8,820 nucleotides of DNA from Flavobacteriales bacterium (GTDB lineage: Bacteria; Bacteroidota; Bacteroidia; Flavobacteriales_D; Crocinitomicaceae): positions 1-8,820 of the forward strand of contig CANMFV010000031.1 in assembly GCA_947496835.1 (NCBI GenBank), given 5' to 3'. Numbering within the stretch: the first letter of the stretch is position 1; every line of letters starts with the position of its first letter. The notes beneath the pieces are model-generated. The model was not told the DNA's origin. It did no database searches and saw only the letters and a list, made by a program, of their open reading frames with translations. The position numbers and the translations under genes were made by a program. Shown piece after piece: positions 1 to 6,570 of the stretch.

Positions 1-2
1 CC

Positions 3-443
3 TACATCGAATTAGCAAAACAAGAAGGAGGAACTATATTAACGTGTGGAAAACGCGTTCACCTAGCGGCACCTTATGATCATGGATATTACATTGAACC
101 AACCATTATTGAAGGACTTGCTTACGATTGTCGAACCAACCAAGAAGAAATTTTCGGACCAGTGGTTACGATTACACCGTTTGATACGGAAGAAGAAGCG
201 TTGATGATGGCTAATTCAACGGAATATGGATTAGCGGGTACCATTTGGACAACAAATTTGAACCGCGCTCACCGTGTAGCGGATCAGTTGCAATCAGGAA
301 TTGTGTGGATAAATGCTTGGCTTGTGAGAGATTTAAGAACGCCTTTCGGCGGTGTGAAAGCATCGGGTGTGGGACGCGAAGGCGGATGGGAAGCACTGCG
401 TTTCTTTACAGAAGCAAAAAATATTTTTATCAAGTACGAATGA
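3..443 (+). CDS. Aldehyde dehydrogenase, ALDH8 / hydroxymuconic semialdehyde dehydrogenase-like (C-terminal part, cut by window start)
   Basis: Open from the left edge in the frame starting at base 3; 146 residues are visible of a family usually about 480-490 long, so the Rossmann NAD domain and catalytic Cys lie outside the window. Seen: the EEIFGPV motif (its Glu belongs to the NAD(P) site in this superfamily), then GLAGTIWT, and near the end the block NAWLVRDLRTPFGG followed by VKASGVGREGG. The WLVRDLRTPFGG wording is typical of 2-hydroxymuconic / 2-aminomuconic semialdehyde dehydrogenases and ALDH8, which oxidise a semialdehyde to the acid in meta-cleavage or tryptophan-kynurenine catabolism using NAD+. 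This is a cytoplasmic enzyme. The exact substrate is inference from this signature. The stop codon overlaps the start of the following glycoside hydrolase gene by 4 nt (ATGA), so the two are probably co-transcribed, although their functions do not obviously match. Confidence 0.93.
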   Translation, partial: YIELAKQEGGTILTCGKRVHLAAPYDHGYYIEPTIIEGLAYDCRTNQEEIFGPVVTITPFDTEEEALMMANSTEYGLAGTIWTTNLNRAHRVADQLQSGIVWINAWLVRDLRTPFGGVKASGVGREGGWEALRFFTEAKNIFIKYE

Positions 444-1696
444 AAAAATTGCTGATCATTTTGTTTTTCGCTGGACAACTTCATTCGCAGTTGGAGCCGC
501 GAATGTTCCAGATTAAAACGGATGGAATCGTTGCTTGGAATTTCTATTTCGGAGATGATTTCGAAAATCCAAATGTCGATGAATCCAAATGGCATAAGCG
601 TTATCCTTGGGGTGGACTTTTAGCGGATCAAAAGCAATATGCTGCTCCTGAAATGTTGAGTCAGTCGGGAGGAATTCTTCACTTAAAAGCAAACGAAAAC
701 AAGGGGTTTTACACAGTAGAAGATTGGATGATCAATCACGAAGAAGCAAAAAAACATGGTTTAGAAATCCAAGGGAATGGCGTTAAATTGGATTACCTGA
801 CCTCTTGTATTTGGAGCAAGCAAACGTTTCGTTATGGGTATTTTGAAATCCGTGCGAAGGCGCCATCTGGACAAGGACTTTGGCCAGCATTTTGGTTATT
901 TGGACAAAATCAAAAAGATGAAATCGATTTCATGGAAATGAAAGGGGAACGTCCCAATGAAGTGCACATTGATGTACATTGTCCAGATTCATGTGAAAAG
1001 GTATTCACAAAACCATTCGGGTTGCCAAAAAACTGGGGTGGTTGGGTGAAAATGAACCAGCAATTGACGGATGAATTTGTTACATATTCTGGTGTGTGGC
1101 TTCCTGGATCGTTGACTTATTATGTGAATGGAGTACCTGTTTCTCATTACGCAGGTGATTTTGATACTCCAATGAATGTCATTGCAAATTTGGCTGTTGC
1201 TCGAGATGGATTTGCATTCAATCCTGGCCCAAATGAAGAAACGAAATTCCCTTCGGACTATCAAGTGGATTACATTCGTGTGTGGAAGTTGGTTTCAGAC
1301 AACGAATACAAAACGAATAAGTTTCTTGGTGCAACGAAGACAATTGCTCCCTTGAAATATCCGGTAGTGAATGCGTCCGAATCAAAAGAGGAAATGCGCA
1401 TCAAGAAAAAAGTGCGATTTGTGTACGACAAGAAACGCGTATCCGAAGAACTTGGATTCATATCCTTGGTTCCTATGTTGACAAATTCTGAACTTGGGTA
1501 TGCAGGAACATATCAAATTCTTTACAACGGAATTTCTGCTACGGATGCAAAAATTACCATTAAGGATGGGTTCAAAAACGACTTTTATCCAACACCATTT
1601 AACGGTGGATTTATCCTAAGTCTGCCGAAAAAAGGGGAGTATCAAATAGTCATTGAATCAGGTAAAAACAAAGCGACTTGTAATTTTACAATTTAA
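440..1696 (+). CDS. Secreted glycoside hydrolase family 16 protein (beta-glucanase / laminarinase-like)
   Basis: 418 residues. The ATG at 440 was chosen over an earlier in-frame start at 245 because it begins a clear signal peptide (MKKLLIILFFAGQLHS, probable cleavage before Gln17), whereas the earlier start would lie wholly inside the dehydrogenase gene. The GH16 domain spans roughly residues 25-283: GGILHLKA, a SKQTFRYGYFEIRAKAP strand, GLWPAFWLFG, the catalytic ExDxxE as EIDFME (Glu161 nucleophile, Asp163, Glu166 acid/base), then VHIDVHC, and the closing VDYIRVWK near 277-283. GH16 enzymes cut beta-1,3/1,4 glucans or galactans with retention of configuration; the substrate cannot be read from the motif alone. 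Residues about 290-418 form an extra beta-rich domain that I do not recognise; it ends in TCNFTI and does not look like a T9SS sorting domain, so the protein is probably periplasmic or released. It overlaps the upstream gene by 4 nt and the convergent downstream gene by 11 nt. Confidence 0.92.
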   Translation: MKKLLIILFFAGQLHSQLEPRMFQIKTDGIVAWNFYFGDDFENPNVDESKWHKRYPWGGLLADQKQYAAPEMLSQSGGILHLKANENKGFYTVEDWMINHEEAKKHGLEIQGNGVKLDYLTSCIWSKQTFRYGYFEIRAKAPSGQGLWPAFWLFGQNQKDEIDFMEMKGERPNEVHIDVHCPDSCEKVFTKPFGLPKNWGGWVKMNQQLTDEFVTYSGVWLPGSLTYYVNGVPVSHYAGDFDTPMNVIANLAVARDGFAFNPGPNEETKFPSDYQVDYIRVWKLVSDNEYKTNKFLGATKTIAPLKYPVVNASESKEEMRIKKKVRFVYDKKRVSEELGFISLVPMLTNSELGYAGTYQILYNGISATDAKITIKDGFKNDFYPTPFNGGFILSLPKKGEYQIVIESGKNKATCNFTI

Positions 1697-2714
1697 TTCG
1701 CTCCAAAAATTTATTGTGTTTCGTTTCCTTTTTCGGAAAACGATATCCACCTACGAGTTTAACGGTGTAAAATGATTGCCGATAAATGAGTTGATTAAAG
1801 CGAATCGATTTGTTGTCAAAATCAGTGACTAAAAACAGAAAGTATTTAGGTGTGGTGTAGCCTCCCATCAAGCGGACATCATAACGTGGAGCAAGGCCCA
1901 GAAATCCTCGAAAATCCCCGTTCACTTGATAATACTTCGCTTGGACCACCGCACCGACGCCAGCCCAACCTGCGACTTGCCAGTTTTTGAAACGATTCAC
2001 ATAGGCATAACCTGGAACGACTCCTACATCGAAGGCGGAGAACGTACTGCTCATCGTTTTAGAATTCTGCTGGTCTTGCAGCAAATCCGGAATGAGAGCG
2101 CCATTTTTTGTGTCTACCCCGAAGAAATTCATTGTTCCTTTTACGTACCAGGTGTGCACGAGATTCGTATAGTATGATCGTTTTCCAAGTAAAGCACTCA
2201 TTTTGAAATCTTTGTGATGGAAGTACCATGCATTCGCGGACAAATTTAACGATTGAATTTTCGGCTGAATGGAATTTCGGTTAATGTCATTTAAACTTGG
2301 GTCCCAGCGATTTGCATCTTGAATGGAAAAACCATGAATGTACTTGAACTCAAAATCATAATACACTTTCCTGAAACTGAAGTCCATGCCTAAATTGTAT
2401 TGCCTGGTCCTTCCGTAATTGCTTACGTCTCGGATGTTCCCAATGTTAGGAATGCTAACGCGAAGAACAAACCACTTGTAATTAAAACCCAAGCGTAAGA
2501 AAGGTGCGAGGTTATTTTTAAACGTGATTTTATTAATATCATCCGTCAAGGGATAATGCAAGGTGAAAGGGGCAGAGGTATAACCTGTTTCCGCGGAAAT
2601 GATTTTCGCATCGCTGAAATCTAAGATATTTGGACTCGTCTGCGCCCGCAATCCTAAGGAAAGGAAAAGACAAATACTATTGATGAATGTCCTCAAGATC
2701 CAAGATAAACGCAT
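1686..2714 (-). CDS. DUF4421-family outer-membrane beta-barrel protein
   Basis: 342 residues. Signal peptide at 1-25 (hydrophobic INSICLFLSLGLRAQ, cleavage near Ala24/Gln25). The mature part is rich in alternating aromatic and small residues typical of transmembrane beta-strands: FLRLGFNYKWFVLRVSI near 72-88, YNLGMDFSFRKVYYDFEFKY near 106-125, and repeated Gly/Tyr strands to the end. The NLAPFLRLGFNYKW stretch followed by a GRTRQYNLGMDF-like strand resembles DUF4421 proteins of Bacteroidota, whose function is not known to me; the family name is from memory of the pattern. The ATG at 2712-2714 lies inside the end of the oligopeptidase B gene (38 nt overlap in another frame), so translation is probably coupled to it. 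A TTG at codon 7 is an alternative start that would still leave a good signal peptide. The stop overlaps the convergent glycoside hydrolase gene by 11 nt. Confidence 0.72.
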   Translation of the reverse strand: MRLSWILRTFINSICLFLSLGLRAQTSPNILDFSDAKIISAETGYTSAPFTLHYPLTDDINKITFKNNLAPFLRLGFNYKWFVLRVSIPNIGNIRDVSNYGRTRQYNLGMDFSFRKVYYDFEFKYIHGFSIQDANRWDPSLNDINRNSIQPKIQSLNLSANAWYFHHKDFKMSALLGKRSYYTNLVHTWYVKGTMNFFGVDTKNGALIPDLLQDQQNSKTMSSTFSAFDVGVVPGYAYVNRFKNWQVAGWAGVGAVVQAKYYQVNGDFRGFLGLAPRYDVRLMGGYTTPKYFLFLVTDFDNKSIRFNQLIYRQSFYTVKLVGGYRFPKKETKHNKFLERIKL

Positions 2715-4722
2715 ATACTTTTGCTATTTCTAATCGTTCGCTACTTCTTCCGGATCCACCACCATGACCGGCATCCATGTTACATTCAAAGACCAAGGGA
2801 TTTTCATTGGTTCTTAAGGCGCGTAACTTCGCCACATATTTCATCGGTTCCCAATACTGCACCTGTGAATCGTGGTATCCTGTGGTGATGTACATCGCCG
2901 GATAGTTCATTTTTCGAAGGTTGTCGTATGGAGAGTACGCTAACATGTACTTGTAAAATTCTAGTTCTTGGGGATTTCCCCATTCTTCCCATTCTCCAGT
3001 CGTTAAAGGAATGCTTACATCTAACATTGTCGTGACAACATCAACGAAAGGAACTTGAGAAACAATACCCTTCCAAAGGTATGGCGCCATATTCGTTACA
3101 GCTCCCATTAAAAGTCCACCAGCGGATCCGCCTTGTGCGTAGATGCGTTCCGGGTGACAGTATTGGAAGCGACCTAAGTGCTCTGCGGCGTTAATGAAAT
3201 CCGTAAACGTGTTGATTTTCTTGGTGAATTTACCATCTTCGTACCAGTACTCACCCATGTACTTACTCCCACGAATGTGTGCCATCGCGAAGACAAATCC
3301 ACGGTTTAACAAACTGATGCGTGTGGCGCTGAAAGTATCTGGAAGTGTGTATCCGTATGAACCATAGCCATAAAGCAGGCAGGGAGCATTCGCACGGTCA
3401 ATTCCTTTTTTATATACAAGCGATACTGGAATTTTTGTTCCGTCGTTCGCCAATGCCCAAACACGTTCAGATTGATAATCGGAAGACTTAAAATCGGGAT
3501 CCAATAAACGTTTTTGAAACCAAAGTTTTTTATTGCCAGTTTCTATATCGTATTCAAAAACACTCGATGGTGTGGTTAGTGAATTGTAGCTGTAAAAAAG
3601 TCGTTTTGTTTCGTAGGCATCGTTCACACCTAGCCCAAGGAAATAACATTCTTCATCGAAGGAAATGTAGCTTTCTGAAACCGACGTTTTGATTTTGAAT
3701 TTTCGCAAACCATTCTTCCGTTCCTCGATTAACAGAAAATCTTGGAATGCGCTTAATCCCTCGATTAAGGTGGAAGCATCATGTCCAACAATCTCCTCAC
3801 AGTTTTCTAGATTCGCTGGAAAATCTTGACTGAATAGGATTTTCTTATTAGGGGCTTTGTCGTTAGACAAGATGTAAAATCCGGATTCATGGTGCGCAAT
3901 TTCGTACAAGTGTCCTTGCTGTCTCGGTAAAAATACCTGCGCCGCTGTTTCAGGTTCTTCTGCATCCACCAAGGAAACTTCCGAAGTCAAAGAGCTAAAA
4001 CAATGAATCATCACATATTTGTCCGTTAAGGATTTACTGATGCTCACGTAGTAACGTTCGTCATCTTCTTGAAAAACCAATTGATCTTCCGAGGAATCCG
4101 TTCCTAGGCGGTGACGAAAAACTTGGTATTCACGGAGTGTTTCTGGGTCTTTTTTGATGTAAAAAACCGTTTGATGGTCATTTGCCCAAACGATACTGCC
4201 GTCGGTATCTTCGATTAAATCCGAGAGAAACTCATTTGTTTGATTGTCCCGAAAGCTGATTTGGTATTTACGTCGTCCGATGAAATCTTCGCTAATGGCT
4301 AAAAACTGATCATCCATGGAAGGACTCCAATCGGCTAGTTCATAGAAAGAATGTCCGGCGGCGCGTTCATTTTCATCCAAAAAAACATGTTCTGTTTCAC
4401 CGATGATGCGGACAATTTGTTGGTAGTCTTTTCCTTCGATTTGCCGCACTTGATAGGTGATTCCTTGTAGGATAAACGGTGCACTCACATCGTTTGGATT
4501 GATACGCTCATCAAATTCTTTTACGAGTCCATCAACGAGTCCTTGTATAGGTTCGAAATACTGTGAACAGTAGTCATTTTCCGCGTTCAAATTCTTCAAC
4601 ACTTCGGGAGAATCACGCTGATTCATCCAAAAATAGGGATCGATTCGCGTGTGTCCATGTTCGATTAAAACATGAGGATCTGTCGTCGCAATTGGTTCAA
4701 TAGAAAGAGGTCTTTTGGACAT
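2677..4722 (-). CDS. ptrB: Oligopeptidase B, prolyl oligopeptidase family S9A
   Basis: 681 residues, the usual length for bacterial oligopeptidase B. N-terminus HGHTRIDPYFWMNQR at 22-36 matches the family's opening HGxTRxDPYxW motif. A seven-bladed propeller region (about 75-400) is followed by the alpha/beta-hydrolase domain. The catalytic triad is visible: Ser533 in GGSAGG (531-536), Asp618 in TGYHDSQV and His653 in DAGHGGGSGR. Glu577 and Glu579 in TGEWEEWGNP sit where oligopeptidase B enzymes have the acidic residues that recognise Arg/Lys at P1. The family is a serine peptidase cutting small peptides (under about 30 residues) after basic residues. No signal peptide is seen, so it is probably cytoplasmic. 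The start is the first Met after a stop-rich 5' region, with a TAAATTTG promoter-like box about 50 nt upstream. Its last 38 nt overlap the DUF4421 gene. All triad residues are intact. Confidence 0.96.
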   Translation of the reverse strand: MSKRPLSIEPIATTDPHVLIEHGHTRIDPYFWMNQRDSPEVLKNLNAENDYCSQYFEPIQGLVDGLVKEFDERINPNDVSAPFILQGITYQVRQIEGKDYQQIVRIIGETEHVFLDENERAAGHSFYELADWSPSMDDQFLAISEDFIGRRKYQISFRDNQTNEFLSDLIEDTDGSIVWANDHQTVFYIKKDPETLREYQVFRHRLGTDSSEDQLVFQEDDERYYVSISKSLTDKYVMIHCFSSLTSEVSLVDAEEPETAAQVFLPRQQGHLYEIAHHESGFYILSNDKAPNKKILFSQDFPANLENCEEIVGHDASTLIEGLSAFQDFLLIEERKNGLRKFKIKTSVSESYISFDEECYFLGLGVNDAYETKRLFYSYNSLTTPSSVFEYDIETGNKKLWFQKRLLDPDFKSSDYQSERVWALANDGTKIPVSLVYKKGIDRANAPCLLYGYGSYGYTLPDTFSATRISLLNRGFVFAMAHIRGSKYMGEYWYEDGKFTKKINTFTDFINAAEHLGRFQYCHPERIYAQGGSAGGLLMGAVTNMAPYLWKGIVSQVPFVDVVTTMLDVSIPLTTGEWEEWGNPQELEFYKYMLAYSPYDNLRKMNYPAMYITTGYHDSQVQYWEPMKYVAKLRALRTNENPLVFECNMDAGHGGGSGRSSERLEIAKVYAFILDLEDIHQ

Positions 4723-4730
4723 AAAAAGTG

Positions 4731-4740
4731 CATTCGAATG
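4731..4740. repeat. Palindrome CATTCGAATG in the ptrB leader
   Basis: A perfect 10-bp inverted repeat 8 nt upstream of the ptrB start codon, within its probable 5' untranslated leader. It could be a protein-binding site or simply chance; there is no loop, so it is not a good RNA hairpin. Confidence 0.2.
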
Positions 4741-4768
4741 ACAAAAAACACGTCATTCTGTGGATGAG

Positions 4769-4778
4769 TTTGTACAAA
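4769..4778. promoter_or_regulatory. Palindrome TTTGTACAAA in the divergent promoter region (possible operator)
   Basis: A perfect 10-bp inverted repeat between ptrB and the methyltransferase. It overlaps the candidate ptrB -7 element and lies about 28 nt upstream of the methyltransferase -7 element, a position from which a dimeric regulator could affect both directions. Regulatory function is inference; an AT-rich 10-mer palindrome can occur by chance. Confidence 0.25.
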
Positions 4779-4782
4779 TTTA
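4775..4782 (-). promoter_or_regulatory. Candidate -7 promoter element TAAATTTG for ptrB
   Basis: Read on the minus strand this is TAAATTTG, an exact TAnnTTTG match, 52 nt before the ptrB start codon, giving a leader of about 45-50 nt. It overlaps the palindrome at 4769-4778. No convincing -33 element was found upstream. The same 95-bp gap carries the divergent promoter of the methyltransferase. Confidence 0.45.
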
Positions 4783-4805
4783 GTCAATATCTGCCTTTTA
4801 TATTT

Positions 4806-4813
4806 TACCTTTG
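4806..4813 (+). promoter_or_regulatory. Bacteroidota -7 promoter element TACCTTTG for the methyltransferase-mbnP-mbnH unit
   Basis: Exact match to the TAnnTTTG -7 consensus of the primary sigma factor of Bacteroidota. Only 4 nt (aata) separate it from the GTG start at 4818, so transcription should begin at or within a few bases of the start codon. A weak TTTA at 4779-4782 lies 23 nt upstream as a possible -33 element; no good TTTG is present at the usual spacing. It probably drives the methyltransferase and the two closely packed genes after it. Confidence 0.6.
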
Positions 4814-4817
4814 AATA

Positions 4818-5591
4818 GTGAAGAAGTTGTACAAGTTATTATTGAATCGTTTGCCACGACCATTACTCATCCGATTGAGTTATGTTTTCCGTCTTTTTGC
4901 TCCTACATTGTACCGAGGAAATAAGGTGGAATGTCCGGTATGTGAACGATCCTTTTCGAAGTTTTTATCTTATGGATCAGATGTTGCGCACCGCGACAAT
5001 GTGTTGTGTCCGTATGATTTAACCCTTGAACGTCACCGTTTGATGTGGTTGTATTTACAACGCGAAAGTAATTTTTTCACGTCAGAAAATTTGTCCGTTC
5101 TACACATCGCTCCGGAACAATGTTTCATCGATCGTTTTCGTGCGCAGAAAAATTTGAATTACTTAACGGGGGACTTAGTTTCTCCTTTAGCAGATATTCA
5201 CTTTGACTTGCATCAAATTCCACTAGAAGACAATCGTTTTGACGTTGTTTTTTGCAATCACGTAATGGAACACGTCGATGACCCTTTGCAGTGTATGCGC
5301 GAACTTTTCCGTGTGATGAAACCTGGAGGATGGGCGATCATGCAAGTTCCGCAAGATTTTACACGTGAAACTACTTACGAAGATTCGAGTATTACGAGTC
5401 CGGCTGAACGCGAGAAGCACTTTTGGCAAAAGGACCATGTGCGTTTGTTCGGGAAAGACTATCCACAATGGTTGGAAAAAGCGGGATTCACGGTGACAGA
5501 ATTTGATTTGAATAAGCATTTTTCTTCGCAACAAATCGAACGTTTCCGTTTGATGAAAAATGAAGTATTGTACATTTTCAGTAAATCGTAA
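4818..5591 (+). CDS. Class I SAM-dependent methyltransferase with N-terminal Cys motif
   Basis: 257 residues starting with GTG (MKKLYKLLLNRLPRPLLIRLSYVF...). An in-frame TGA lies at 4812-4814, so GTG 4818 is the first available start, and it stands exactly 4 nt after a TACCTTTG promoter box. Domains: a basic amphipathic N-terminus (1-35); a zinc-ribbon-like segment with CPVC (Cys39, Cys42) and Cys64 in LCPYDLTLERHR; then a Methyltransf_11-like Rossmann core with LHIAPEQ (95-101) as motif I, TGDL (117-120), FDVVFCNHVMEHVDDP (141-156) and RVMKPGGWAIMQVP (165-178). The target is unknown; related Bacteroidota proteins are annotated only as methyltransferases. As I remember relatives, the second pair reads CPxC, so here a fourth Cys seems replaced by Asp67. 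The next gene (MbnP-like) starts 4 nt after the stop, so both are likely on one mRNA, but I cannot show a shared function. Confidence 0.9.
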   Translation: MKKLYKLLLNRLPRPLLIRLSYVFRLFAPTLYRGNKVECPVCERSFSKFLSYGSDVAHRDNVLCPYDLTLERHRLMWLYLQRESNFFTSENLSVLHIAPEQCFIDRFRAQKNLNYLTGDLVSPLADIHFDLHQIPLEDNRFDVVFCNHVMEHVDDPLQCMRELFRVMKPGGWAIMQVPQDFTRETTYEDSSITSPAEREKHFWQKDHVRLFGKDYPQWLEKAGFTVTEFDLNKHFSSQQIERFRLMKNEVLYIFSKS

Positions 5592-5595
5592 TCGC

Positions 5596-6570
5596 ATGAA
5601 AAAGTTTATATTACTCTTGTTTTTGCCCTTTTTAGGACTTTCACAAAAAAACGTTTTTTTGAGATTGACACCTGTATTTAATGCGCAGGCCTTTCAAACG
5701 CAAACGGTTTTTACAGGAAATAACGGCCAAGATATTTTCCTCGATCATTTTAAGTATTACCTGGCAGATATCACGCTTATTCACGACGGCGGACAAGTAT
5801 TGTCTCTAGGTGAAACCGTCTATTTAATCGATGAAACAAACTATACCGTTTATTTGGGCGCACATCCGGTTAATAACATTGAACAAGTAAATTTCTTGAT
5901 AGGAGTACCAAAACGTTTCAATACACAAACTGGTGTATTAGCTCAGGACATCTCAACCTACGATGCAACGAATGCCTTGAGTTTTCAATCTCCGTCCATG
6001 TATTGGGGATGGACATCGGGTTACATGCACATGATTGCAGGTGGAGAAGCAGATGGAAATAACGACAATGTTCCAGAATCTTATTTTGAATTGCACAACC
6101 TTGGAAACAATAACCAGCAAATGGTGACGAATACCAATGTGATTCAAACGAATTCCAATTTGACCCAAATCGACTTGAATTTTGACTGTCACATCGATCG
6201 TTGGTTGAATGGAATCAATTTAGCGACACTTGGCATCCTCCACGGCGAAACAGGTTTGAATCTCACAGTAATGCAAAATGTCAACACTCAAAATGTTTTC
6301 GAACAGCCTGCAACAGCTGGAATAGCAGCGGTGAATGAAGCGACAGTTCAAGTTTCCTCACAGCAAGGCGCGATTCAGTGTACGTGGTTCGGACAAGGTA
6401 CAGATACAGAAATCATTCTTTTAGATCAGTCTGGACGTCAAATTCGTAAGCAAACGTTAGGAAATACCGCCGGACAATTTACGTGGATCAGCTTGAATCC
6501 AGGAATGTACTTCATTCAGTACGCGGATCAACAAGGGAAAGAACAAAGCCGACAAGTTCTTGTGTTCTGA
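5596..6570 (+). CDS. MbnP-like copper-binding protein with T9SS C-terminal sorting domain
   Basis: 324 residues. The ATG at 5596 was chosen because it opens a signal peptide (MKKFILLLFLPFLGLSQ) 4 nt after the methyltransferase stop; the longer in-frame start at 5560 would overlap that gene. Residues 18-230 follow the MbnP pattern: FLRLTPVFNAQAF, then LDHFKYYLADITLI (49-62), VYLID (76-80), VNFLIGVP (98-105), SPSMYWGWTSGY (132-143) and FELHNLG (164-170). The WxW motif is Trp137-Gly-Trp139; in the Methylosinus MbnP the first Trp is oxidised to kynurenine by MbnH and is needed for Cu(I) binding. Met144-His145-Met146 and His167 are candidate copper ligands (inference). Residues about 245-324 look like a T9SS type A sorting domain: EIILLDQSGRQIRKQTLG, SLNPGMYFIQY, final RQVLVF. 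This implies export across the outer membrane and surface attachment. The stop overlaps the start of the di-haem peroxidase gene by 1 nt (TGATG), supporting a functional pair. Confidence 0.85.
   Translation: MKKFILLLFLPFLGLSQKNVFLRLTPVFNAQAFQTQTVFTGNNGQDIFLDHFKYYLADITLIHDGGQVLSLGETVYLIDETNYTVYLGAHPVNNIEQVNFLIGVPKRFNTQTGVLAQDISTYDATNALSFQSPSMYWGWTSGYMHMIAGGEADGNNDNVPESYFELHNLGNNNQQMVTNTNVIQTNSNLTQIDLNFDCHIDRWLNGINLATLGILHGETGLNLTVMQNVNTQNVFEQPATAGIAAVNEATVQVSSQQGAIQCTWFGQGTDTEIILLDQSGRQIRKQTLGNTAGQFTWISLNPGMYFIQYADQQGKEQSRQVLVF

Noticed and set aside
245..439. N-terminal extension of the GH16 protein in the same frame.
   Set aside because: It lies wholly inside the dehydrogenase gene in another frame, has no family similarity, and would bury the signal peptide that starts at 440.
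1670..1720. Shared terminator between the convergent GH16 and DUF4421 genes.
   Set aside because: The two genes overlap by 11 nt and no stem-loop with a T run was found at the junction.
5571..5578. TACATTTT as an internal promoter for the MbnP-like gene.
   Set aside because: It misses the final G of TAnnTTTG and lies within the methyltransferase coding region; the 4-nt gene gap is better explained by one transcript.
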